Below are positions 26,158 through 34,750 of a stretch of 64,000 bases of DNA, piece after piece. Position 1 is the first letter of the stretch; each line of letters starts with the position of its first letter. The notes below the pieces were generated by a model. The model made no database searches and was not told the origin of the DNA. It saw only the letters and a program-made list of their open reading frames with translations. A program made the translations under genes and the position numbers. Location of the stretch: NCBI GenBank assembly GCA_947470805.1, contig CANIVU010000011.1, positions 62,001-126,000 of the forward strand. Reading direction: 5' to 3'. This DNA comes from Acidobacteriota bacterium. GTDB lineage: Bacteria > Acidobacteriota > Terriglobia > Bryobacterales > Bryobacteraceae.

Positions 26158-27564
26158 TCAGGGTCGCGTGGCCACGGCGAACAGCGTCAACCCAGGCCAG
26201 GGAAGAATCGGATCCAGCCGCCGCCAAATCCACACCGTCTTGTCAAACAGCTTCAACGTAAACCGGTTCAGCCGCTGACTGCCGAACAGCTTACCGCTTA
26301 CCAGCCAAGCCGCATAGGCCATCGAGTTGAATCGCTGAATCGATGTCACCTCAAGGCCCGCATCGGCGATCAGCCGGCCCAGCTCGCCTTTGTCATAACG
26401 GCGCTTATGTCCCAGCGTCCGATCCATATTGCAATAGAGCGCCTGGGAACTGGGAACGATCACCAGCAGTTTCCCCCCGGGCGCGAGCTTCGAAGCCAGG
26501 TTCTTCACCAACGCCGCCGGATCGCTAGAAAACTCCAGCACCCCTGCCGCAATCACCGTGTCAAAATCGGACGGCAATTCGGCGCATGCCTTGGCGTCTT
26601 CCGGATCCAGATTCCGGACCTGCACATTGGGCGTCCGCAGGAACCGGTTGCGCAAAGCGTGTAAATAAAGCGGATCCTTTTCGGCGGCCAGATACAGCTG
26701 CCGTTTCCCCATCATCCGCCCGACTAGATTCCCAATCCCGGCCCCAACCTCCAGCACCCGATCCCCCAGCTGCGGCCGCAACATCGCGGTCAGCCACGCC
26801 ACGTACTGCGGCGTACCGGTGATGTTGTGCAGATGCCCGCGGCCGTACGGCTCCACATAGAGATCGTCGATCAGCCAGAAGTAAATGATCGCGCCCAGCG
26901 CCTTGATCCCGTCCTTCCACCCGATCTTCTTGCCCTCTTCAAACGTCCGTCCGTGGTAGCTGATCGGTACTTCGTAAATCCGCAGCTTCCGCTTGGAGGA
27001 CTTCATCGTGATCTCCGGCTCGAAGCCGAAGCGATTGGAGCGGATCGGAATGCTCTTCAACAGATCGGTACGGAAAACTTTGTAGCAGGTCTCCATATCG
27101 GTCAGGTTCAAATTGCAGAACATGTTGGACAGAATGGTCAACGTCTTGTTGATCATCGAGTGCCAGAACGGCAACACGCGGGACTGCTCGGCGGCCAGAT
27201 AGCGGGAGCCGAAAACGGCGTCGGCGTGGCCATCGAGCAGCGGCCGGAGCAGCCGGGAATACTCGTTCGGGTCGTACTCCAAATCGGCGTCCTGCACCAG
27301 GCAGAAGTCCCCGGTGGCGTGGGCAATGGCGGTCCGAATGGCCGCGCCCTTCCCTTCGTTGACGGGCTTCTTTATCAGCCGCATCTCCGGGTGCGCGGCC
27401 ACGATGCGATCAAGAATTGCACTTGTGCCGTCGGTGGAACAGTCGTCCACCAGAATAATCTCCCGTTCGATGCCGTCCGGGAGCGGTGCTTCCATCACCT
27501 TGGCCAAGCTGGTTTCCACCACCGCCCGTTCGTTATAGACCGGGACAAGTATCGATAATCGCAT
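26158..27564 (-). CDS. Fusion of a family 2 glycosyltransferase and a SAM methyltransferase
   Basis: 468 residues. The first half (about 1-230) is a dolichol-phosphate-mannose-synthase-like GT2: LSILVPVYNE, VDDCSTDGT, NEGKGAAIR, the DADLEYDP metal motif, GSRYLA and ETCYKVFR. The second half (about 250-468) is a class I methyltransferase: VLEVGAGIGNLVG, AAEKDPLYL, FDTVIAAGVLEFSSDP and GGKLLVIVPSS. No membrane helices, so a cytoplasmic or peripheral enzyme, perhaps glycosylating a lipid carrier and methylating the sugar. No stop or frameshift separates the halves. Immediately follows the GMC pair on the same strand. Confidence 0.85.
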   Translation of the reverse strand: MRLSILVPVYNERAVVETSLAKVMEAPLPDGIEREIILVDDCSTDGTSAILDRIVAAHPEMRLIKKPVNEGKGAAIRTAIAHATGDFCLVQDADLEYDPNEYSRLLRPLLDGHADAVFGSRYLAAEQSRVLPFWHSMINKTLTILSNMFCNLNLTDMETCYKVFRTDLLKSIPIRSNRFGFEPEITMKSSKRKLRIYEVPISYHGRTFEEGKKIGWKDGIKALGAIIYFWLIDDLYVEPYGRGHLHNITGTPQYVAWLTAMLRPQLGDRVLEVGAGIGNLVGRMMGKRQLYLAAEKDPLYLHALRNRFLRTPNVQVRNLDPEDAKACAELPSDFDTVIAAGVLEFSSDPAALVKNLASKLAPGGKLLVIVPSSQALYCNMDRTLGHKRRYDKGELGRLIADAGLEVTSIQRFNSMAYAAWLVSGKLFGSQRLNRFTLKLFDKTVWIWRRLDPILPWPGLTLFAVATRP

Positions 27565-27576
27565 GGGCTCCTTGGG

Positions 27577-28272
27577 CTAAACGATGCGGAACGGGCTCCG
27601 GTTGAAGGCGTAGTCGATGGCCTCCTGCGGAACCTCGTACTTGGAAATCGCGACGTTGCCGATGTAGTTGACGTCCTTAACGCCGATCGGGCTGGTGTAG
27701 AACGCATCGACGATGAGCTTCCGTGCCCAATCGAAAAACTTCACGCCCGGCGCCAGATCCGTGCCGGGCTTCACCGTATAACCCGCGAAGCTCTTATACT
27801 GCGGCGCCCGGGCGAACAACGCCTGCTCGGCGCCCTGTTCGCGGACGACCCGCTCGGCCGCAACGATGTCGTCCAGCATCGCCGTCTGCTCGGCCGCCGT
27901 GGCGGAGACAAACTCCTTGCCAGCGCGCTTTCGCATCTCGGCGTCGAACCATGACAAGCCACCGGTGAAAATCACCGCCAGTTCCTGGTTCTGGCTGCAC
28001 AGCAGATCGATAAACTGCGGCGCGCCCGCGTCAACGGCGCTCCCGGAGCGATCATCGGCCGGCACCACGATCTCCGAAAGCCGCGTAATCGTCGCCCATT
28101 CGTGCGCGTTGAACTGCTTCGGCGTGTACTTGCCGCCCTTGGTGTCGGCCGCGGCGGCGCTGTGGACATGTTCAGCCGCCTGCGCGTCAAGTTCCCGCAG
28201 TGATCCGGCAACCGTCAGGCTCAATGCAATCTTTCGCAGCGCGTCACGCCGTGTGGAGGTGGAGTTAGACAT
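27577..28272 (-). CDS. Tat-exported gluconate 2-dehydrogenase subunit 3-like protein
   Basis: 231 residues. The N-terminus STSTRRDALRKIALSLTVAGSL is a twin-arginine signal. The body shows the Gluconate_2-dh3 pattern: EWATITRLSEIVVPADDRSG, AGAPQFIDLL, AQTAMLDD-like segments and the final YAFNRSPFRI. Subunit 3 accompanies a GMC flavoprotein and carries it through the Tat pathway. It overlaps the GMC gene by eight bases, confirming they form one enzyme. Confidence 0.85.
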   Translation of the reverse strand: MSNSTSTRRDALRKIALSLTVAGSLRELDAQAAEHVHSAAAADTKGGKYTPKQFNAHEWATITRLSEIVVPADDRSGSAVDAGAPQFIDLLCSQNQELAVIFTGGLSWFDAEMRKRAGKEFVSATAAEQTAMLDDIVAAERVVREQGAEQALFARAPQYKSFAGYTVKPGTDLAPGVKFFDWARKLIVDAFYTSPIGVKDVNYIGNVAISKYEVPQEAIDYAFNRSPFRIV

Positions 28273-29983
28273 TACCTTTCCTCATTTCTTCAGCCAAATG
28301 ATCGGCCGCCCGCCAGGCGAACGCGTTGATGGTCAGCGTGGGATTCTTGTCGGGATTGGAGACGAAGAACCCGCCGTCCACCACATAGAGGTTCTTCACC
28401 TCATGTGCCTGGTTGAACTTGTTCAATGCCGAGTCGCGTTTGTCGTTGCCCATCCGCACGGTGCCCACTTCGTGGATAATCGTGCCGGGCGTGGAAATGC
28501 CGTCTGCCTCCCGCTGCGCCGCGCTCAACCCGGTAACCCGTCCGCCCATCCCAGTGATGATGTCGGCGAACGTCTTTTCCATGTGGCGCGCCTGCTTCCA
28601 CTCATAATCGGACCATTTGAAGTGGAACTTTAGCACCGGAATGCCCCAGCGGTCGACAACGTTGCGATCGATCTCGCAGTAGCTGTGAATGTTCGGAATC
28701 ATCTCGCCACGGCCGGCGAAGCCGATCGAGGCCCCGTACTCCTTCCGCGCCAATTCCTTGATGCCCTTGCCATACCCCGCCCGGCGCGCCGCGCCCTGGA
28801 ACGAGCCAATGCCCGGCATCCCATAGCCGCCGCCAATCTCCACGTGATACCCGCGCGGGAAATCCAGTTGATGATGTTTGTCCCACTTCCACCACGGCAT
28901 GTACAAATGCGCGCCGCCGAAGCCGTCAGTGTTGTAATGCGGCATCCCTTCCATCGCCGGTACGTAACCGTTCAACCCGAAGCCCACCGTGTCCATCAGG
29001 AACCGGCCCACCACGCCCGACGTGTTCGCCACGCCGTTCGGGAACTCCTTCGTCTTCGAGTTCAACAGAATACGGGCCGACTCGCAGGCGCTCGCCGCCA
29101 GCACCACCGCGCGGGCATGAATGACCTTTTCCCGTCGCGTGTTCTTGTCGATATAAACAACGCCCGTCGCCTTGCCATTCCCATCGGTGAGCACCTCGCG
29201 CACCATCGCGTTATCGAACACCTTCAACTTGCCCGACTTCATCGCCGGGAAAATCTCCACCTGCGAACTCGAATACGCCGACGCCGTCTGGCACCCGCGC
29301 CCGCATTGGCCGCAGTAGTGGCACGGGATGCGCCCCTTCATCGGTTCGGTCACAATCGCGCGGCGATTGGGGATACAGGCGATCCCTAACTTATCGCAAG
29401 ACTTCTTAATCAGTAACTCATGCACCTTCGGCGGCGGCGGTTTCAGGAACTGCCCATTCGGCGCGCTCGGCATGTCGTTATGATTCTCGCCAGTTACTCC
29501 GACAAAGCGCTCGGCCTTGTCATAATACGGCGACATCTCTTCATAACTTACCGGCCAGTCATAGCCCAACCCGTCTTTGGAATACGGCTTGAAATCGTAC
29601 GGCGAAAAACGGAACGACATTCGCCCGTAGTGGTTGGTGCGTCCGCCCAGGATGCGCGAACGGAACCAGCGGAACTCGCTGCCCTCGCCGACGGTGTACG
29701 GCTCACCGTCGAGTTCCCAACCGCCCGAGGTCGTCGAGAAGTAGCCAAACGGCTTCCCCTTGCCGAAATAGGCCGCGCCGCCGTCCTCGGCGCCCCGGTG
29801 CGGGACGTCGTAGGGCATCTGGTGCTCTTTAAATTCCTTGGCGACGTTCAGCATCGGGCCTGCTTCCAGCAGGGCACACTTGATGCCATGTTCGGTCAAA
29901 ACACGAACCGTCGTACCGCCTCCGGCGCCGGAGCCGACCACGACAACGTCAAACACTTCAGGGCTGCGCTGTACCTGTGCCAT
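28265..29983 (-). CDS. GMC-family flavin oxidoreductase (large subunit)
   Basis: 572 residues. FAD-binding VVVGSGAGGGTTVRVL at about 14-29 and ALLEAGP, then GRTNHYGRMSFRF, a Cys cluster CHYCGQCGRGC (about 215-225), HARAVVLAASACESARIL, and the C-terminal GMC signature with HEVGTVRMG and the NPTLTINAFAWRAAD region. It has no signal peptide but its partner has a Tat signal, so it is probably exported by hitchhiking. It likely oxidises a sugar or sugar derivative (gluconate-2-, fructose- or glycoside-3-dehydrogenase type) and passes electrons to a cytochrome or quinone. Probable first gene of the sugar operon running to pgeF. Confidence 0.88.
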   Translation of the reverse strand: MAQVQRSPEVFDVVVVGSGAGGGTTVRVLTEHGIKCALLEAGPMLNVAKEFKEHQMPYDVPHRGAEDGGAAYFGKGKPFGYFSTTSGGWELDGEPYTVGEGSEFRWFRSRILGGRTNHYGRMSFRFSPYDFKPYSKDGLGYDWPVSYEEMSPYYDKAERFVGVTGENHNDMPSAPNGQFLKPPPPKVHELLIKKSCDKLGIACIPNRRAIVTEPMKGRIPCHYCGQCGRGCQTASAYSSSQVEIFPAMKSGKLKVFDNAMVREVLTDGNGKATGVVYIDKNTRREKVIHARAVVLAASACESARILLNSKTKEFPNGVANTSGVVGRFLMDTVGFGLNGYVPAMEGMPHYNTDGFGGAHLYMPWWKWDKHHQLDFPRGYHVEIGGGYGMPGIGSFQGAARRAGYGKGIKELARKEYGASIGFAGRGEMIPNIHSYCEIDRNVVDRWGIPVLKFHFKWSDYEWKQARHMEKTFADIITGMGGRVTGLSAAQREADGISTPGTIIHEVGTVRMGNDKRDSALNKFNQAHEVKNLYVVDGGFFVSNPDKNPTLTINAFAWRAADHLAEEMRKGNV

Positions 29984-30015
29984 TCCGACATTCTACCGCC
30001 CTTCGGGCAGCCCGG

Positions 30016-30255
30016 TTAAAACAGAAGCGTCTGCCGCTCGTCAGCCGACGCCGCGGCCGCCTTCGGACGAACCGGGTCCATCTCATTGCGCGCCTTCCGG
30101 ATCATCTCCATCAGCCGCGCATGCGTGTCGTGAATCTCCAGCAGCAACTCGCAACGCTTGCAGCCGCCACGGATTCCGCCCCGGCCGTCATTCGGATCAA
30201 ACCCCGGATGCCGGTCGCAACGCCCTTTGAAACTGACTGTTCCGAGCTTTACCAT
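30016..30255 (-). CDS. Small Cys/His-rich protein
   Basis: 79 residues from ATG 30255. A putative zinc site: CDRHPGF with GGIRGGCKRCELL, i.e. C-x2-H and C-x2-C about 20 residues apart, followed by a helical stretch (HDTHARLMEMIRKARNEMD). Looks like a real small metal-binding protein, divergent from the YdcF-like gene by 37 bases. Family not recognised. Confidence 0.5.
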   Translation of the reverse strand: MVKLGTVSFKGRCDRHPGFDPNDGRGGIRGGCKRCELLLEIHDTHARLMEMIRKARNEMDPVRPKAAAASADERQTLLF

Positions 30256-30292
30256 GCCAGAATTGCCAACTATCGTATCATTCTCTGCATAG

Positions 30293-30994
30293 ATGCCGAC
30301 TCCCAATGCCGTCATTGTCGCCGGGCATGCCATCTGCACCGATCCCGCTCAGCCCCTCGACGAAGCCAACTGGATCCTCCTCCCCTTCCAACGCAACGAA
30401 GTCCCCTGCTACATCGGCCACATCGAAGCCGGCGTCCGCGCCGCCGCCGCCGACCCCGATGCGCTCCTCGTCTTCACCGGCGGCTACTCCCGCCCCGGCG
30501 CCGGCCCCCGCAGCGAAGCCCAGTCCTACTACTGGATCGCCGATCACTTCGGCTGGTTCGGCCACCCCGAAGTGCGCAACCGTGCTCTCACCGAAGAGTT
30601 CGCCCGGGACTCTTATGAAAACCTGCTCTACTCCATCTGCCGCGTGCGCGAATACTCGGGCGCCTATCCCGGCCACGTCCATTTCGTAAGTTGGGAGTTC
30701 AAACGCGAACGGTTCGACTTACACCGCAGTACCATGTGCTGGCCCGCTAAACGATTCACTTACATCGGCGCCAATAACCCGCCCGACTTACAACAAGCCA
30801 TCGAAGCCGAAACTCGCAACCGCAGCGCCTACGTAGCCGACCCCTACTCCAGTTCCCCGGAATTCCGCGCCAAGCGCGACGCGCGCAACCCCTACCGCCG
30901 CTCGGCCGGCTACCTGCTCCACTGCCCCGAACTCGCCCCACTCATCGAGCACGCGGGCCCGGCGTTCTACGATGGCCCTCTGCCGTGGGAATAG
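30293..30994 (+). CDS. DUF218/YdcF-like protein
   Basis: 233 residues. Starts NAVIVAGHAICTD, then LLVFTGGYSR, SEAQSYYWIA, RDSYENLLYSICRVRE and HVHFVSWEFKRERFDLH, the ordered pattern of the DUF218 (SanA/YdcF/ElyC) fold. No membrane segment, unlike ElyC or SanA, so a cytoplasmic member. YdcF binds SAM in vitro, but the physiological role of the family is unclear. The next gene starts within its last codons. Confidence 0.75.
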   Translation: MPTPNAVIVAGHAICTDPAQPLDEANWILLPFQRNEVPCYIGHIEAGVRAAAADPDALLVFTGGYSRPGAGPRSEAQSYYWIADHFGWFGHPEVRNRALTEEFARDSYENLLYSICRVREYSGAYPGHVHFVSWEFKRERFDLHRSTMCWPAKRFTYIGANNPPDLQQAIEAETRNRSAYVADPYSSSPEFRAKRDARNPYRRSAGYLLHCPELAPLIEHAGPAFYDGPLPWE

Positions 30995-31389
30995 CAATCC
31001 GCCTGGCCGTTCTCCTCCTCCTCTTCGGCGTGCGCTACGCTTGGCGTCCCGCGCCCGCGCGCGGCCTCGCCGTCCAAATCCCGCAAACGCCCACGCCCTG
31101 CATCGATGGCGCCTCTGGCCATCGTCTCCACGTCCTCGCCAACGGCGCCGTCCAAATCGACGGCGTCACTGCCCAACTCCCCGCGACTCTGAAACAGCTC
31201 TACGCCAACCGCGCCGAACGCGTCCTCTTCCTCACCGCCGAACCCGCCACCACAATGCAAACCGTCGCCACCGTCATCGACATCGCCGCCGCACAAATCG
31301 ACGTCATCGCCATCGTCCCGCCCTCGCTCGCCCACGCCACCTGCTGGACCGTCCACCAACCCGCCCGCAGCCGCGCGAGCACCCAATAG
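30985..31389 (+). CDS. ExbD/TolR-like small membrane protein
   Basis: 134 residues from a GTG at 30985 that overlaps the preceding gene by ten bases. One N-terminal membrane helix (about 3-18, IAIRLAVLLLLFGV) is followed by a periplasmic domain resembling ExbD/TolR: LHVLANGAVQIDGVTAQL, RVLFLTAEPATTMQTVATVIDIA, IDVIAIVPPS. These proteins energise outer-membrane processes together with ExbB/TolQ and TonB/TolA, but no such partner is visible here, and the family's membrane Asp is not obvious in the helix. Could be a diverged orphan. Confidence 0.5.
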   Translation: MGIAIRLAVLLLLFGVRYAWRPAPARGLAVQIPQTPTPCIDGASGHRLHVLANGAVQIDGVTAQLPATLKQLYANRAERVLFLTAEPATTMQTVATVIDIAAAQIDVIAIVPPSLAHATCWTVHQPARSRASTQ

Positions 31390-31485
31390 AACCCGGCCAC
31401 GACTCAAAAGCCGCGCCGGTTAAATCCCAGTTAAATCACCCCCGCCAACGAGACGCCGCCCTTCCATTTCGGTGTTAATAGGTCC

Positions 31486-33987
31486 ATGGCATCGAAGACG
31501 CAAAAGTCATTTCTCTTCCTCTATCTACTAACTTTCGCGGCCCCGGCGTTCGCCCAAACAACCACCCGCCCGGTGATCGATTCCGTCATTACCGCCAGCG
31601 CTTTCGGCGGTTACAACGCCCTCGCCGCCCCCGGCTCTTACATCGAAATCTACGGCTCCAATCTCGCCGGCACCACCCGCGGTTGGTCCACCGCCGACTT
31701 CAATGGCTCAATAGCCCCCACCTCGCTCGATGGCGTCACCGTCACCGTCAACGCCACGCCCGCCTTCGTCAATTACGTCAGCCCGCGTCAGCTAAACGTC
31801 CAGATTCCGGACACCATCCCCGCCGGCGGCGCGGTCAACGTCGTCGTCACCTATCAGGGCCAATCCAGTGCCCCGGCCTCACTCACCATCTCCGCCCAGC
31901 AGCCCGGAATCCTCGCCCCAGCCAGCTTTAAAGTGGGCGCCACCCAGTATGTTGCCGCTGTCCATTCCGACACCGGCGCCTTCGTCAGCAATGGAAACAT
32001 CCCAGGCGTCGCCGCCGCTCCCGCCAAGCCCGGCGAGACGCTCATCCTCTACGGCACCGGCTTCGGCACCGTCTCGCAAACCAAAGTAGCCGGCCAAATC
32101 GCCTCCGGCGCAGCCTCTCTTTCCAGCCCCTTCACCATGACCATGGGCGGCGCCGCCACCACCGTCTCCTACGCCGGCCTCGCCCCCGGCCTCGTCGGCG
32201 TCTACCAGTTCAACGTCGTCGTCCCCCCGGCCGTCTCCTCGGGCGATGTACCGGTTGTCTACACCCTCAACGGCCTCGCCGCCACGCGCCAGACGCTCTC
32301 CATCTCCGCCTCCGCCGGCACCGTCAGTGCCCCGGGCGCGCCTACAGCCGTCTCCGCCACCAGCGGCAACGCCAGCGCCACCATCTCCTTCACCGCGCCC
32401 GGCGCCAACGGCGGCTCCGCCATCACCCGCTACACCGCCACCTGCACCGCCGCCAATAGCGCCCTCACCGGCACCGCCGCCGCCAGCCCCATCCTCGTCA
32501 GCGGCCTCTCGAACGGTGTCTCCTATCTCTGCACTGTCTCGGCCACCAACAGTGCCGGCACCGGTCCGGCCTCCGCCGGCGTCACCGTCACCCCGGTCGC
32601 CTCCACCACCGGCGGTACCGTCACCAGCACCCTCTGGATCCCCCCGGCCATTTCCGGTACCACCTTCAATCTCACCCTCGCCAAGGCCACCAAACAGTAC
32701 CGTACCGGCGCCACCACCAACACCTACGGCTACAATGGCAGCGATTTCTGGGGACCCACGCTAATCATGAACAAGGGCGACAAGGTGCAGATGAACGTCA
32801 CCAATAACCTCTCGGAATCCACCACCACTCACTGGCACGGCTTCCACATTCCGCCGGACACCGACGGCGGCCCGCACCAGCCCTTCGGCCCTGGCGAAAC
32901 CTGGTCGCCATCCTTCGAAATCAAGAACAACGCGGGCACGTATTGGTACCACCCGCACCTCCACGAAAAGACCGCCGAACAACTCACCTACGGTGCCGGC
33001 GGCATGATCATCATCCGCGACCCCGCCGAAGCCGCGCTCACCCTGCCCCGCACCTACGGTGTTGACGACATTCCTCTCGTCCTCACCAGCCGCCGCTTCC
33101 TTACCAACAATCAATTCAACATCAACCCGGCCAACGGCGCCTACGGCGACTTCGCCCTTACTAACGGAACCCTCGACGCCCAAACCACCCTGCCCAAACA
33201 GTCCGTTCGCCTGCGCATCCTGAATGCCGAAATTGAACGCGCCTATAACCTCGGCTTCAGCGATGGCCGCACGTTCTACGTCATCGGCAACGACGGCGGT
33301 CTGCTCAACGCCCCTGTCCCCGTCACGCGCGCCAAACTCTATGTCGGCGAACGCCTCGAAATCCTTGTCGATCTCTCGAAGGACAACACCGGTGCGCAAG
33401 TCGATCTGCAGGCCTACAATGGCGGCCAGACCTTCGGCTTCCCCGGCGGCGAACCCGGAACCACCGGTGCCTTCGGCAGCCTGCTGAATAACACCACCTT
33501 CCGCGTCCTCCGCATCAACGTCGGCGCCGCAACCGCCGGCGCCATCACCGCTCTTCCCGCCAAGCTGATCGAAAACACCTACTGGACCTCCGCTGACGTC
33601 ACCAACAAACGCACCGTCACCATCACCGACAAAGGGCCGGGTACCCCATTCAACTTCGACAATCTTGCCTTCGACATGGACAAGATCAATCAAACCGTCG
33701 CCCTCGACGCCGTCGAACAATGGACCATCGTCAACGACCGCGTCTTCAGCCACTCCTTCCATATCCACGACGTCCAGTTCAAAATCGTCTCTCGCAGCTC
33801 CGGCAAAATCGAAGACTATGAACAGGGCTGGAAAGATACCGTCGCCGTTCCCCTCGGCGAATCCGTTACCTTCATCGCTAAGTTCGATGACTTCGCCGAC
33901 GTCGTCAATCCCTTCAGGTACCACTGTCATTTCTCCAATCATGAAGATGAAGGAATGATGGGTCAGTTCCTGGTTATTAAGAAGTAA
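31486..33987 (+). CDS. Multicopper oxidase with N-terminal Ig-like and Fn3 domains
   Basis: 833 residues. Signal peptide about 1-23 (ending AAPAFA|Q). About 28-275 is the TIGR03437-type Ig-like region common in Solibacter exported proteins (GSYIEIYGSNLAGTT, VNYVSPRQLNVQIP, ILYGTGFG). About 283-370 is a fibronectin type III domain. About 385-833 is a multicopper oxidase: HWHGFH (about 449), WYHPHLH (about 488), HSFHIHDVQF (about 756) and HCHFSNHEDEGMM (about 816), giving all type 1, 2 and 3 copper ligands. Probably oxidises Cu(I), Fe(II) or phenolics outside the cell. First of a tight three-gene operon with mbnP- and mbnH-like genes. Confidence 0.9.
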   Translation: MASKTQKSFLFLYLLTFAAPAFAQTTTRPVIDSVITASAFGGYNALAAPGSYIEIYGSNLAGTTRGWSTADFNGSIAPTSLDGVTVTVNATPAFVNYVSPRQLNVQIPDTIPAGGAVNVVVTYQGQSSAPASLTISAQQPGILAPASFKVGATQYVAAVHSDTGAFVSNGNIPGVAAAPAKPGETLILYGTGFGTVSQTKVAGQIASGAASLSSPFTMTMGGAATTVSYAGLAPGLVGVYQFNVVVPPAVSSGDVPVVYTLNGLAATRQTLSISASAGTVSAPGAPTAVSATSGNASATISFTAPGANGGSAITRYTATCTAANSALTGTAAASPILVSGLSNGVSYLCTVSATNSAGTGPASAGVTVTPVASTTGGTVTSTLWIPPAISGTTFNLTLAKATKQYRTGATTNTYGYNGSDFWGPTLIMNKGDKVQMNVTNNLSESTTTHWHGFHIPPDTDGGPHQPFGPGETWSPSFEIKNNAGTYWYHPHLHEKTAEQLTYGAGGMIIIRDPAEAALTLPRTYGVDDIPLVLTSRRFLTNNQFNINPANGAYGDFALTNGTLDAQTTLPKQSVRLRILNAEIERAYNLGFSDGRTFYVIGNDGGLLNAPVPVTRAKLYVGERLEILVDLSKDNTGAQVDLQAYNGGQTFGFPGGEPGTTGAFGSLLNNTTFRVLRINVGAATAGAITALPAKLIENTYWTSADVTNKRTVTITDKGPGTPFNFDNLAFDMDKINQTVALDAVEQWTIVNDRVFSHSFHIHDVQFKIVSRSSGKIEDYEQGWKDTVAVPLGESVTFIAKFDDFADVVNPFRYHCHFSNHEDEGMMGQFLVIKK

Positions 33988-33991
33988 CTCC

Positions 33992-34750
33992 ATGCGGTTC
34001 TTACTGGCCATGTTGCTAACTGCAATCGGATGGGGCGGGGAACCCGTCTCCATCCGGTTCCGGGCCGTCGCCGGTGACGCCCCTCTCCTCTGCGGCCAAA
34101 AGTACGGGGGCATCGGCGTCACCGGCTCCACCATCACCCCGCGCGATTTCCGTTTCTACATTCATGATCTGCAACTGATCAACGAACAGGGCAATCCCGT
34201 CCCCGTCGAACTCGATCAGGACGACAAATGGCAGACCGGCAACGTCACCCTCCTGGACTTTGAAAACGCCACTGGCTCCTGCCGCAACGGCTCCCCGGAC
34301 ATGCACACCGCCGCCACCGGCCAGGTCCCTCCCGGCAAATACCGCGGCCTCCGTTTCACCCTCGGCGTCCCGGTGGACAAGAACCACACGGACCTCATGG
34401 CCATGCCCTCACCGCTCAACCTCACGGCCCTTTCCTGGGTCTGGAACGCCGGCCGCAAGTTCGCCCGCCTGGACTTCTCCAGCACCGGGAACCCCCGCGG
34501 CTACCTGGTCCACCTCGGCAGCACCGGCTGCGTCGATGGCCGCTGCGCCTCGCCCAATCGCTTCGAAATCGCACTCCCCACCTTCGACCCCTCCCGCGAT
34601 ACCGTCCTCGCCGACCTCGCCGCCCTTCTCAAAAACGTCAACGTCGACGAACCCGCCAAGGACGGCGCCGGCTGCATGTCCTCGCCCGAAACGCCCGCCT
34701 GTGGGCCCATCCTCGCTAACTTCAAAACCGCCTTCTTCCGCCTGCCATGA
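33992..34750 (+). CDS. mbnP: MbnP-like copper protein (metallo-mystery pair, four-Cys)
   Basis: 252 residues, signal peptide about 1-17. The family hallmark stretches are visible: RFYIHDLQLINEQGNPV, DKWQTGNVTLLDFENATGSC, GKYRGLRFTLGVPV, LTALSWVWNAGRKF and GCVDGRC. Conserved Trp at 80, 149 and 151 and several Cys (34, 97, 180, 185 and later) are present. In the studied methanotroph pair, MbnH oxidises a Trp of MbnP to kynurenine and the product protein binds copper; which Trp applies here is not settled, W80 being one candidate. Starts four bases after the multicopper oxidase gene and overlaps the MbnH gene by four bases. Confidence 0.88.
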   Translation: MRFLLAMLLTAIGWGGEPVSIRFRAVAGDAPLLCGQKYGGIGVTGSTITPRDFRFYIHDLQLINEQGNPVPVELDQDDKWQTGNVTLLDFENATGSCRNGSPDMHTAATGQVPPGKYRGLRFTLGVPVDKNHTDLMAMPSPLNLTALSWVWNAGRKFARLDFSSTGNPRGYLVHLGSTGCVDGRCASPNRFEIALPTFDPSRDTVLADLAALLKNVNVDEPAKDGAGCMSSPETPACGPILANFKTAFFRLP

